Shown in pieces: positions 1 through 12,711 of a DNA stretch of 64,000 nucleotides (positions are counted from its first letter, which is position 1; every line of letters begins with the position of its first letter). The stretch lies in assembly GCA_023846275.1 (NCBI GenBank), contig CM043869.1:40512737-40576736 (forward strand), read 5' to 3'. The position numbers and the translations under genes are program-made. The notes beneath the pieces were generated by a model. That model was not told the origin of the DNA and did not search any database. It saw nothing but the letters and a program-made list of their open reading frames with translations. This stretch comes from Vanilla planifolia. Its lineage: Eukaryota; Streptophyta; Magnoliopsida; Asparagales; Orchidaceae.

Positions 1-3000
1 GACAAATCTATCTACATTTAATAATATATAATTATAAAAATTAAAAAATATCTCAAAGAGAAGCATTAAAGCCATGACAAATCATTGCATATTTATAATA
101 AAAATATTATGACTAATTATAAAGAATATCACATTCAATAATTCCAATAATAATGATAGGCCCATCGAAATTAATAAAAATCTAATCAATAATGTCCCAC
201 ACTTTGGTGAACTCAAAATCACAAATGAAAAACACAAATCTCATAACAAAACACCCAATAATAAATGATAATAAATGTAGGCTCATGTAAACTATGATAA
301 TGATATTATAGACCTCTATATGAGATTAATGATAATGATGAGAGAGAAAGTGTTAATATTTTGAGTCACTTAATGCAATAATAAAGAGAATGTCCAAAAG
401 ATTCAATAATGAAGCATGCATGAAACTAACAATTTAAGAAACACCAATTTGTTGAAAACTTGAAAAAGCAAACAAATTGATTCAATTGTCAATTTAATAA
501 CCTTAAGGATATTAGATGGATAAAGATAATCACCAAATCCTATACCTTCATAAGAATAATGCCCTTATAAAATCTTCATAAGAATATAAAGAATCTTGAC
601 TAAAACTTGAACTCTCGACACCAAATAATACAATCATTCCATCATCAAAGAATTGAGAATAGATTGCAAAAAAAGGGGCCTTCTTCTTCTTAGTCAATAC
701 CCAAAACAAACCTATTAACATTAAGAGTATTAAATTTACTGAACTCAAAAGCAAATTCAAAAAATCCAAGCTCAAAGAAGCTCCTAAATACTTCACATCT
801 CACACCTCCCATTAGCTTCAAGAAGGCTCAAGACAATACTTCAGAGATAATCACCAATATTACAAAAGGTCAACCATCAATATGACCCAAACAATGAAGA
901 TCTTCCATAATTCTCTCACTCTCCACTCACAAAGTCATGTGCACTCAATTTCAACCACCTTTTACCTATTGCTAATTAATTTCTAAATCCAAGAATTCTC
1001 CTTGCAAACTATTAATGCTAAAACAAGATTTGAAAAAATTAAACAAAAATAATATAGAGTGGAGTAATCAAGAATAGTAGTGGTGTGACTCAACACTACA
1101 TAATATGACGGAATGAGGTAAGGGTGTGATCAACATCAGTAATGCACTTAGGGGTGTCCCAAAAAGGCTCAAGAAATCTTAGCATGTGTAGTTGTGAACA
1201 ACATGCAAGAGGCACAAGCAACTTCACATGAAGAAAAAATAGAGAATAAAGAATTAAGGCTTTTAGAAAGCCTAAGGTAGAAGAGAGGTTGGAGCTCGAG
1301 TAGAAAGAAATAGATTTGGGAATATGTGTTCTTAAAGCTTGAGGAGGATGAATTCAGAAGCTTTGGGAGATTAGGGTAGATGTGCTTAGGAGCTCAAAAT
1401 GAGAAGAAATACAAAAATTCCAAAGTAAGAAGAATGATTTAGGAATAAGTGTTTTAAGCAAATGAGCTTCCAAAGCCCCTTGATCATGTTCAAAGGGATC
1501 TTCTTATAGTCATCCTTGATTAATGGTGCCAAATCCAACTCAAATCCCTCTCATGGTGATGTTGAGATGTTGAGATAAGGACAAGGCATGTTGCATGGTT
1601 GTGTGCAATGAAGGCATTGTTGTTTTTTCTTTGGTTTTTTGGTTTTTTTTCCTTCTTCATAAACCTCGAACATTGAGCTCCTCCCTTCACACATGTTCCA
1701 CAAGCATTTAGCATAAATGTAGACATCCCTAATAGTTAATCACTAACTAAATTTAGCCATTAGTGTCTCTCTCCATCTCTCAAGATCATGAACATCCAAG
1801 CCCCACACATTCCTTAACTAATAAGCATCATTTAAGTTCAAAATGCATATAATAAAAATATAAATCACCATTTTAGAGATAGGTATGAATAAGACACTCA
1901 AACATCTAAATAACATTCATTACCACATAAAAATGAGTCAGTTTACCTTCTAATCCGTAGTCTATTAGCTAGCATCTTTTATTACTTGACAGGGTTGTAT
2001 CTACAAAAATTCATGATGAATTGGCTATAGTTCACTCTAAAATTGGATCACTTGTGACAATCCTCTGGATTATTCGATAAAGCATTGTTGACAAAATAAG
2101 AGGATATTGTCAAAAAAATTTGAACGCTAAATCATTGGGAGTCAAGGGAGAGGTCTTAATCTCTAAAGGGGAAACTATCAAAAAAAAAATTGTCGGATTA
2201 GAGACAACAACTCTAATTAGAACAATAAATTGTTAAGTGGGATGGCATAATTATTGGAATTTATAAGTGCTTTTTATTCAATCAACCATCATACCACTCA
2301 ATAATGCGATAAGAAGAGATAGATCAATAGAAGCCAAAATCCATGTAAAAGCATTACCTTAAGAAGCCAAGCAAAAAAAGCAAAACCTTCAAGATGTCTT
2401 ATCCTAATTTCTTGAAAACTTAACCTATATTAATGTTGATAATAATTAACCTAATGATAGAAGTAGAGTCTTCATCAAAATCATCTACACCATGATATAA
2501 TTATTAGATACATATCATCCAAGATGGAAAGCTCTTTGCTCAAATCCAACAAGCAACCCCCAAGATATCCTTTAGTTTGTTGAAAAAAATCTTATATATT
2601 GTATTATAAAAGTTAATTAGTTCTAGAATACAAAACTGATTTATCCTAAAGCCTTAAGACTAAGGACAACAAGAGTATCCTTCCACTTTTACAATTTCAC
2701 CATGAAGTGAAAGCAATATAAGATAATAATAGCAAATTTATCCCTCATGAAGTCTTAATAACTCTTGAAAAACAAAACATTTATACCATAAATATTAAGG
2801 ACCCAGTTGGGTATAGGACTATTCACATTCTCTTAATTGACTAGCACCAGAAGAGCCTTAAATGTAATATGATCAATACTTAAGGGAAGCATAAGAATAT
2901 CTACAAAAGACTCCTTTCCTCTATTAACTAAAACTTCCCTTTAAAATAGTCCACGAACAAAGGGTAAAATTATTCTAAAAAAATGATCAATATTCTTGCC

Positions 3001-3244
3001 ATCATTAGCCAAAAACAAAAAAAAAATAGTATTCTAATAACAGCTTTCAAAACCAAATATTTGAACTATAATTTTTTGGTTTTGTTATTTGGTTTAACAA
3101 ATGTTTTAATAGTTTTCATAGACTTAATGCATAAAATATTCAAATAATGGCAAGATTAATTTGTCATTGTATTCATATATTATATTTTGATATATTCAAA
3201 TGATAAAAAAGAGAATGTATAACATTTGAATATGATGGAGTGAA
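1..3244. other. AT-rich intergenic DNA, no gene recognised
   Basis: I see no exon, RNA gene or recognisable transposon domain in this stretch. Open frames here are short, have biased composition and match no family I know. If the MADS-box gene whose first exon lies at 11046-11230 is intact, its long first intron could run through this stretch, but I found no K-domain exon on the minus strand. Confidence 0.5.
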
Positions 3245-3935
3245 AATTGAAGGAACATGAATTATATGTCAAGTTATATAAAGACAATTTTTATGGCATA
3301 GTGTGTCCTTCTTTGGACATGTTATAAACACTAAAGGAATTAATATGAATTCATAAAAGGAAGTTGATGTTATTTAGTAGTAAAAATTAACTAATGTGAT
3401 TCAAGTTAAAAGTTTTCATGGGTTGGTAAGATATTATCGAAAATTTATCAAAATATTTTCTTAGATTGTTATTCTTTTGGCAAGACTCAATCACAAGCCA
3501 TTCTATTCGAGTAGAATGAGGAGTTTGAGAGAAGTTTCCAAAGTCTTAAGGAAAGATTAATTTTTGTATGTCATTAATTTATCTAAAATTAATATTGAAT
3601 TTTAAGTATATAGCAATGCTTCATTTGAAGGATTAAGGTCTATACTCATGCAAAATGACAAGGTGATTACATATGTTTAGATGCAGCTTAAATCATATGA
3701 AAAAAATTATCCAATTTATGATTTAGAGAATGAAATTATTATATCCTCTCTAAAAATTGGAAATATTATCTATAAAATGTGAGAAAATACGTGAATACTA
3801 ATCATAGAGTCTGATGTATATGTTCACATTGAAAGAATTAAATTTGAGAAAATGAATATGATTAAAACTCCTAAAGTATTATGAGTTGGAGATTAATTAA
3901 CATCCAAGTTAATGTTGTGAAATACTAAAGTTTAA
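3245..3935 (+). mobile_element. Decayed Ty3/gypsy retrotransposon fragment (RT C-terminus and RNase H)
   Basis: Conceptual translation across several frames gives the conserved order of a plant Ty3/gypsy pol. An LKEHELY-like segment comes first, then FFGHVINTKGI (usual FLGHVIS-x-GI), then VKSFHGLVRYYRKFIK (usual RSFLGLAGYYRRF), then an RNase H core YSNASFEGLGSILMQ, then KNYPIYDLE and a TLKELNLR block. It ends near a degraded HPS-x-ANVV, which in intact elements precedes the integrase. The frame is broken by several stops and frameshifts, so it cannot make a working protein. I saw no LTRs at its edges. It is an old fragment on the plus strand; the family call is firm, the lineage (perhaps chromovirus-like) is inference. 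Confidence 0.75.
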
Positions 3936-6900
3936 ATTAATGATTAATGTGTATATAATGACATTATAGAAAATTTTAAGATTAAAGAAACTAGAAAATG
4001 CATTTTCTTATCAAAATAAATAGATAAATCTGATAATTATGATGTCAACACATTATCATTTATTTTATAATAATATGCATTGTATTTTATTAATAATTTG
4101 TACAACATGATAGTAATTGAATTATTTTTTCTATTTACATGGCATGGAATTATTATGCATTACCTTATTGTTTATTTTATTATTTAAGCATTTTATACAA
4201 TAATGCTTATCCTATTATTTATGAATGCATGAAATAACATAGATGATAATAATGTATGATAAATGTGAAATACAAAAATAAAAAGATATTTCATTAAATA
4301 TCATAATAATATAATATAATATATGATTTAAAAAAATATGAAAATATATAATATATAAAAATTAATTTTCTCTAAGTTATTGTCCCACAACTTACACTGA
4401 TATTATTTGAATTTAGTATTAACACTTTATGAAGGATGGTAAGCATTGGCTTATGTCATTCTTGGATATGAGATGACACCATATATCATATGACCCCTTC
4501 TATTCTATCACTAGAACTTTGTGAAAGATGGTAGGTATTGATCTGAGACAACATTTATATTGGCTTTATTTCAACCCTAACACTTTGTTTAAAGAGATAA
4601 GTGTGGATTCCAAAGTCACAAGATAACTTCACACAAGTGAAGATAATATTTTGTATGATTACTATATTGGTTTTATTTCAACTCTAACACTTCTTGTTAA
4701 AGAGATAAGCATAGTTTCCATGAAAAATTAGAATGATAAATGAATGTTTAGATGATTACTTCATATTCTTCCATTATTTCTATCATATGAATCTTTTTTT
4801 ACTTTATTGTTCCAATTTAATTTTCTAGTATATCATAATATCATTATTATTATATCATATTATTTTATTAACTTATTAATTTATTATTAAGTCTTTTAAA
4901 GTCTCATTTAGCATTTGCATAACAATCATATTTTCACATCACATCAAGAGTGAGATATGAGAAGATGAATGGTAGTTATTCTCAGTAGAAGAAACAGATG
5001 ATTAATGTTATAATGACTTGATATTGATTTTAAATAGTTTTAAATGATTTGATAAAACGAATTAAGATTTTCATTTTTTATAAAGTTTATTGAAATAATA
5101 ATGTTAGATATTCTCTTATAAATCATATATTAAAATAATAATTTTAGGCATTCTCTCATAAATATATCATTGGAGTGAGCTCGTTCAAATGAGTCCATCG
5201 ACGTTTATTACATTACAATTAGAGTTTGTTTGGATTTGGTACAAATTTATAAAAAATAATTATTAATAATATATAAATTATAAAAAAAACTAACACAATA
5301 ATTTTATTGTGTACAAAGATCAAGAGTTCAACAAAGAGTTTCATATATGATAAGATGGTTTGGAAGAAGAGAGAAATAATAGCTATTATGTTTGAAATAA
5401 GCATAGGAAGCATGATAAAAAGGGAAATTGGCCCTTAACTAATTTTGTAGTTTTATGTAATCATTAAAAGATCTGTTCAGGTAATCAAATGACAAGAATA
5501 AGAGAATGAGATAGTTTTTTATGAATACTTGTTGGATGGTCTGATAACGGATTGGACAATTTGACAAAGAATAATAGATACACTTTGAGGAATAGATGGT
5601 ACATGAATTATGGATGAGAAGGTCCTAAGTCTTGGGTTTTTGAACCAGTAAGTTTGATAAGAAATTGGATTAAATGATGGAGACATGAAGAGCAATGAAC
5701 AAAAGATTTTATTTGTGTTCCATGCATCTAAACATTGTGAAATAGTCATAAAAAGGTTCAATAAAGTGGATCACATGGTCTAATAACAAATTGTCCAATA
5801 ATAAATGGTCCAATAGAAGCTTAGAAACAATTAAAAGGTGAATCAAATGCATACAGATGATCTAATATAAAAGATTGGATCATTTCATGAGGCCAATGAA
5901 TAGTCAAGCTAAAGTAAAACATAATTAAATCTAATGTCAATGGGGTTTAATACATACAATAAATATAATAAAGTTAATATATTAGATCTATATATAAAAT
6001 TATGATATATATTATATATTTGATTGCAAGATAAGAAAAAGAAAGAGAGAACTAAAAATTGACTCCTTTATTATTGAGATAATTACCTTGACACATTGTA
6101 TATGTGAATGTTTTATGTAGTGTTGTATTTCGACATAGTCTTCCCTATATATATGAGATGATATATGTTATATTATTCACATATAGTACTTATGTTACAT
6201 TGTTGTATATAAGTATGATGTGATGGATGTTAATTGATTATTGGGTATTTAATAACATGTGAATTGTTAAATACATGTATGATTATATATGTATATTATA
6301 TGTTAACCATATGTACATATTGGCATGTGATATGCAAATAAAATTATTAATAAAAATGATAAAATAAAAGAGTGATTTACAAAAGAAAGAGGTAAGAAAA
6401 ATCTTACAGGATAAGGGAATGGGCTACCGATGAAAAAGGGATTAATGTAACTATTATTGACATGATTGTGGTCTATCTATGCAAAAGTCAAAAATTAGCT
6501 TGCTAAAAAGTGCTAATTAAATAAAAGAGTGGAATAAAAACACAATTAACATTTGATTTATTGTTTATGCTTATAAGAGTATACACATGTATAAATGATT
6601 ATGTTTAATCATAATATCGTATATGACACAATTCACTCTTGTATTGTTTCGCATGTCATGAATGTGATGCTTTTTCTATTGAGGTGTGATAATGGCTTAG
6701 CATATATTAACACTAAATAGCTTCTAGTGCAGCAGATGGATGTCGGGACATTTAGGCATAGTGTGAGTTACAAGGAAATATCAATTATATAGCAAGATGT
6801 TTATTTATGTATCTTTTATCAAGCATGCTTTATGTTGTAACTAAGGTCTTGCCAAATGTAAAGCTTATAATGATTTTATAATTTGTTACATGTGTTGTAG

Positions 6901-9900
6901 GCTCTAAAAATCTTAAACTAGAAGTAATTAACTTATTATTAGAACATCTTTTTTTTAAAACTATGTACATATTATTTAAGAAAAGGTATAATATGTGAAA
7001 ATAAATGTGTTAGCATATGAATATTTGTTTTGATACACAAACCAAAAGAAAATAATGTACTAGCATCCATGATATTAGTGGATGGCACATCAATGTACTA
7101 CAAAAATACTATGCTTTTTATTCATTTTTATTGTATTATTAGTCCTTCGATGTTTCTCGTGTTTTATATAACTACAAGATACTTGAGCAAATATATATTG
7201 GATCACATATAAATATTTTGGATAATTTTTTAAGATTATATAGATGGATCATCTTCTTTGTCCTAAACAATGCAAATTTTGTACCACATGATTAGATGAC
7301 AGGAATAAATCTTAATGCCCATGGTGATCGATTGGGGATGCCAACCACCCCAAGTGGTCTATGTGATGTTTCATATTGAGTAATCTATATCTACAATAGA
7401 TGATGACTGGTGTGAAAAATAGTTGCTAACGATTCAAGTGATAGAAACAACCAAAACTAGTCGGTTATCGATCTGATCAAAAGTTCAATTAATTATATGC
7501 ATCTACACACACATACATAAGTGACATCTACACATACACGTTGACACACAAGTAGGCAAACATATGCTTAAACAGACAGGCATGTAAATCGACACATAGA
7601 AGTGTCAAACCCACAAATATATAAATAAACAAATATATTAAATTTAAAGTGTCGCTTTAATTAAAAACTTTAATTAATTGGGAGGTTTTGAAAATTATTT
7701 TTCCTTTGCCACCATGAAAAAGCAGAAAAACTTCATCAAATAATTTTTATAAACTCTTTTTTTTTTTAACTAATTTTTAAATTATATTTTCAAAAGATTC
7801 TTTACTGCCTCAACAACCGTCATCCACAATGCATTCGCAAGGATATGTCAGAGACTACAGTTCAAACAATTGATTACTAGTTATACAAAGAGTTTTCTTA
7901 ATGGCAAAGCTTTCTTACTGTTAGCAAGTTGTCATGTCATTTCCATCATCTCTGTGGATTTATTTTTATGTCAGTATCCCCACCTACAGAACGAGCTTAG
8001 TGACATTGACTGCAACATTCCTATCACCTTATCAAGATTACCTAAACGCCTTCCTTCACGAATTTATCCCACACTATTCCTAATTATAAAACAACGAAAA
8101 AAAAAAAAAAAAAAAAACAACGAAAAAAAACCACTTTTGAATAAAAGTTTTATCATCATTGTTATAGTTTTGGCAATGATAGTAGATTAAATCATTATCA
8201 TCGGCAAAGGTAAAATAACAAATAGATAACTGCCTTTGATGCGACAATAATTGTGGTTTAAATCGTTGCTAGTGACCAAACAATAGCAATTTGATCTCAT
8301 GCTTATTTCAATATCAAATATAATGGTTCATACTACTATAATTTTTTAAAATTAAATAAAAATTTATTTTCATGTTCGTATAAGAACTTGTATTTTTAAG
8401 TTGTAAAATTTTACTACCCAAACCAACACACACCTCTGCAATTCATTGCCCAATCTCTCCTCAGGCATGCTTCTTTCGTTTGGTTAGTCCATGCATAACT
8501 TCATGTTGGCTGATCATTCATCCAGAGGTCACCCTCTCGTAATCATCTATCATTGTTTACATTAATTAGATCATTTGATAATCTTTACTTTCATTCAAGT
8601 ATTTTATTTATTCAGTTCATATGTTTTATACATATGTATGTATATATTAGGTGTATATATCTTATAATATAAACTTATTAGTAGGTTTATAGAACATAAG
8701 TTATTCTATGATATTTATGTTAAAGATTGTTGGTACAATTGGCTAATCCTTATGTCATTGATGCTTGATTTAATAATTTAGATAATTATACTTTCATTTA
8801 ATATCATGTTACATATTTCATAACAACATTATATGTTTCATGCTAATAACGTGATAATACTTTCATGTTACCAATATTTTATTTATTTGTGATAAATTTA
8901 ACTGGTCAATAATAATTTTTGAATTGTCCTATTTAAATAGTTTAAAAATATGTAACATATAGATGATAAAATAATAATTATTTCATAAATTGTTAAATTT
9001 GAAAATTATGTACTTTATATATATAGTATTTCATATTTTGATACTTGAATTATCTTTATTGGTAATGTTCAAAGTGATTTAGATGCTAATATCCATCTAT
9101 TTTTGTGTATGCATATGAGTATAACTTGGCTATGTGCTTAAAAAATAAACCATCGGATGATTGTATTAAGGGAATGAGTTATAATTTCAATAAAAATTTG
9201 ATTGATTTTATATCATATATGATAATAATTTAAATTATCATAAAGGTTTACTTGAGACCAATAATAGGAATTTAAGCTACCACTATACCATACCTGCTAA
9301 CAAACAAAACAATTGTAACTATTGTTATAGTTATAGGACCAATACCTCTAGTTTATATCATTACTCTACAAGCATAGCACTATGATATAACACCATTTAT
9401 AATTGTAAGTATTGCTAATAAACCTTTAACAATAGTTGAAATAATGCTTACCAATCATTGCATTTGATGCATGAAAATTGTTAAACTTGCAATTAGTAAC
9501 AATACAAACATCCATTAAATTATTTCCAAACGATTTCAAAACCCTCTTTAAAAACCCTAACAATGGAAATAACACAATAATCATCACTATTGTTTATAAC
9601 AACAATTTAAACCATTGTAAAACTCTAAAAATCATTGCTAAAACCAATATTCGATAATTCTTCCATCCTTTGGCCCAATATTATAGTAGGCTTAAAGCAA
9701 CTAGCTTAAAATCCACTCAATAGAATTTCCAAAAAGGGCTTTTCCAAATCCATATCTTTCATGAAACATCCCTTCAATGGATCTCATTGATAACCAAAGG
9801 GAGTTATAGCAATATATTTCTCAATTGGTGCTAGCCTTAACAAGAATCATTTTATAATTTCTTCATAAAATATTTCACTCAAAATTAAATAAAAAAATAA

Positions 9901-10430
9901 AATCATATTTTTTTAACATAACTCTTTGTTTAAAACAGTAACCTTTCAATTTACTTTTATGACACAAGAAAATAAATAGACACGACATTCATAAATTATT
10001 CGTGACAAGGTTCATGTTATCATTGATATTATTTACATTATCCATTGTATGTGAAACATATTATTTTAGTATCATATCATCTTTTATTTGTTTAATAAAT
10101 AATTTGAACTCATCATTATTTATTTAATTATTTTTTATTCATCTTCGTAACAATATAAGCAAAAGATACTAAATCGAATAAACGATCTAAAATAGTTAGT
10201 GGTATGTTTATGGTGCGACATCTTATTTATGTTTAGTAGATGTCGTATGTAATAGTATTGGTAATTATATTACTTGCTTGTTTTGAAGAGTTTATTTCGA
10301 AATTCTATATTTAATAAGTTAATTTTTTTATAATTGCTTTTATAATAGATAACGTTAATATCGTTTATCCACCTTTAGAAAGAGTGACCTCATCCTAAAT
10401 CAAATATCAAAATTTTAATATTTTTTTATT
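3936..10430. other. AT-rich intergenic DNA or MADS-box first intron, no gene recognised
   Basis: No coding exon is supported. A weak internal duplication lies near 4560-4710, where the phrase TTTATTTCAACYCTAACACTT recurs about 107 bp apart. A poly-A run is at about 8097-8117. The open frames at 5219-5761, 7030-7212 and 7870-8190 have low-complexity or unlikely translations and I treat them as chance. If the MADS-box gene is whole, this stretch may be part of its intron 1. Confidence 0.45.
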
Positions 10431-11045
10431 TAAATCTATCGTCTTTCCGCTCATGCAAGAAGGAGGGAGCGAAAACGCCGCACCTACTATCAAACACTCA
10501 ATAAGGAAACAAAAGAGAACAAAACTCATCAAAGTTAACCAGAAATGGAAAGGCAGGAGAGGCAAGAGTTGAGAACAGAACACGAGACCACTGCAACGTG
10601 CGCGGAATTCGAGAACCGAAGCTCGTTGCCAAAACGGGCCATTTTCGCGGCCGAAAGCAGTAAACCGGCAATGGCTCAGTGACCCGCACTTGAGTCCAGA
10701 GAACCCACATCAATGACCCCAAAATAGAAAAAGCGGTCCACGGAAGAAAAAGAGAGAAGGAAAAAAAAAGCCATACCAAATATTTACCAATTGTAGCATT
10801 TTCTCAAGTCCCTGTTCCGGATTTTCAACATCATTCCTTTTGAAATTTCCTTTTTCTATGATAGTTCTCTCCCGACACGATCAAACACGACAGATCAACC
10901 CACGGGAATAGTAAATTATATTTCGCGTGCTTTCGTTCGATTTCGTCGTCGATCGATCAAACGCAAGCACAAAAGGACGTTGAAATTCGAAATCGAATCG
11001 ATCCAAGGGACGACAAAATTAAGAAAGGAAGCGTTGGATGCGTAC
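10430..11045. other. Moderately GC-rich DNA just downstream of MADS-box exon 1 (probable start of intron 1)
   Basis: Base composition here is visibly less AT-rich than further left. On the minus strand this follows the MADS exon 1 splice donor, so it would be the 5' part of intron 1, which in AP1/FUL-type genes is often long and holds regulatory elements. A 93-codon open frame on the minus strand (10498-10779) has no recognisable MADS or K-domain motif and I do not call it coding. Confidence 0.4.
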
Positions 11046-11230
11046 CTGGAGTCGGTGGCGTACTCATAGAGCTTCCCTTTGTTGGAAAAGACGATGAGAG
11101 CGACCTCGGCGTCGCAGAGAACGGAGATCTCGTGAGCCTTCTTCAGCAAACCGGACCGCCGCTTGGAGAAGGTGACCTGTCGGTTTATTTTGTTCTCAAT
11201 TCGCTTCAGCTGCACCCTTCCCCTACCCAT
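11046..11230 (-). CDS. First exon of an AP1/FUL (SQUAMOSA)-type MIKC MADS-box transcription factor
   Basis: The exon encodes the DNA-binding and dimerisation MADS domain of a plant type II MADS factor. It starts [18 protein letters not shown], continues with the conserved [19 protein letters not shown], and ends [11 protein letters not shown] plus two bases of a split codon. The exon is 185 nt, the usual first-exon length for AP1/FUL genes, and is followed by a good donor (CAG|GTACG at 11045-11044). [24 protein letters not shown] and the YEYATDS ending point to the AP1/FUL clade, which controls floral transition and floral meristem identity. The ATG at 11230 is chosen because it begins the family-standard MGRG. 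The open frame upstream of that ATG is untranslated leader. The next exon should begin with a KILERYERY-like I-domain; I do not find it on the minus strand between 1 and 11045, so the gene either runs off the left edge through a long intron or is truncated. Confidence 0.85.
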
Positions 11231-11340
11231 TCCGCCTACGTTGAGCGCCCAGCCGTGTCGAGAAAGAGATGTATAAAATAGAGAGGTGGTGCGGGTGGGC
11301 TGTGGGGTGTTAGATGTCGACAAGATTAGCGGTTTTACCA

Positions 11341-12318
11341 TACCGGAGTGGTATTCGATTAAGTTGTCGAACGACCATTGGTCGGGACCACGTGCAGCTG
11401 TTACATCACTCTCTTTTTCTTGCGCTCCTCGTACGGGGGCATTCCTGGCCTTTTGACGGCGAAGTGGGTCAAAATTTACAATGATGCCATTTCTAGCGAT
11501 AATACTTCATTTATATATTATCATTATTTCAAATCTTAAATTATTTAAAGTAATATTTTTAGATAGCATCTTCAAGAGTTGCACCATTTTTTACACAAAA
11601 TCAACGTATAGTTGGAAGATATCCATATATCAACAATCTTTATGTTGAACATATCAATTTAGGACAAGTTAGACATTATTAAATTAAATTAAAAATATAA
11701 ACTTTAAGTAATACTAATATCTGAATATGAATTATATTTAAACAATATTTAACCAATTTCTCTCATAATTTTTAAGAATATAAAAATAAATTTTGGTTTA
11801 AAATTATTACTAAAAAACAAATATTTATATATTTTATATTAAAAATTTAATATAACATTAAAATTTTAATATATTATTAATTTTGACTTGCACCCAAAAT
11901 CATAGACTTTTATTTCCTAACTTTTTTTTTGTTGTATTTCAAATACACAAAAAGGACAAATCTGTCTTTTTTCTTTTAAAAAATTATAAAATTTGATTAA
12001 TAAAATACTGCTTAAAGGTCACCTGTTGCCGCCGGCCACCTATCATCCAATCAAGTTCGTTTATTTCAACATACTAAATGTAAAATAAAATAAAAATACT
12101 TTCGTCTTTGCTATCAATTTTAATATTACCATCTTAAATATAATATGAACATATTTTAATCTAGAATAAAGTGGTGACTATACGACCAGTGTACCAGAAC
12201 GAGAGCTGTGAGGTGAAGATGCGAGACACGTCAGAAGAAGACAAAAGAAAAAATGATTTTTTTTAGGTGTAATTCGAATGGTTTGGAAACTTAACTGTTT
12301 AGCCGACAGCTCTCACCT
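11341..12318. other. Upstream region of the MADS-box gene
   Basis: This stretch holds the likely promoter of the minus-strand MADS gene. A CACGTG core (accacgtgcagctg) lies close upstream at about 11390. The rest is AT-rich without recognisable genes. Confidence 0.4.
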
Positions 12319-12711
12319 GTGGACCACAAAATTTATCGTCTTTTAGTGCATCAGTATACTCATGTCATTCGTCACCAATCGACAAAATTTAGTACAGTAA
12401 GAAACGTTCAATTGAAGGAGAATTTAACAAGAGAGTTCGAATCTTGCTTTAATGTTGTCAGCTTGATGGTGGACGACGACCAAGTTCGGGACCAGCGGCG
12501 ACGACGAAAACGGACTGGGCGGTGCTCGGTCGGAGTGGAGATGAGGCTTGGTAAACCGGAATCGGTGGTCGCAGGAGAGGTCCGGTGGGACAAAGACGGG
12601 CCTCGTCCAGTGGCGACAGGGTTGCAGCGGCGCCGGTGAGCGGGAGGAGGTGGATTCAAAAGAAAGAGATGGAAGAGAAAAAATACAGTGATAACGGGGA
12701 TAGTTTCGCAT
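12319..12711. other. GC-rich island with overlapping open frames on both strands, unidentified
   Basis: About 12440-12660 is much richer in G and C than its surroundings and carries open frames of 83-106 codons on both strands at once. That is typical of a CpG-rich non-coding island or a captured fragment. None of the translations shows a motif I recognise, and the arginine- and proline-rich products look like composition artefacts. It could be the promoter or leader of an unseen gene, or a fragment carried by a transposon. Confidence 0.3.

Noticed and set aside
1520..1726. 68-codon minus-strand cysteine-containing frame
   Set aside because: A few cysteines and a lysine run from an A/T-rich tract are not enough to call a peptide gene; no signal peptide.
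7870..8190. 106-codon frame with a lysine run
   Set aside because: The lysine run comes from a poly-A tract and no motif or gene structure supports it.
8200..9660. Possible CACTA-type transposon bounded by repeated aatttaaaccattg-like motifs
   Set aside because: I saw a loose inverted similarity between about 8246 and 9600 but no terminal CACTA motif or target duplication.
10498..10779. 93-codon minus-strand frame near the MADS exon as a possible second MADS exon
   Set aside because: It shows no I-domain or K-domain motif and has no convincing acceptor leading to such a motif.
12408..12711. Three overlapping small proteins near 12.5 kb
   Set aside because: Both strands are open at once and no family resemblance is seen; noted only as a GC-rich island.
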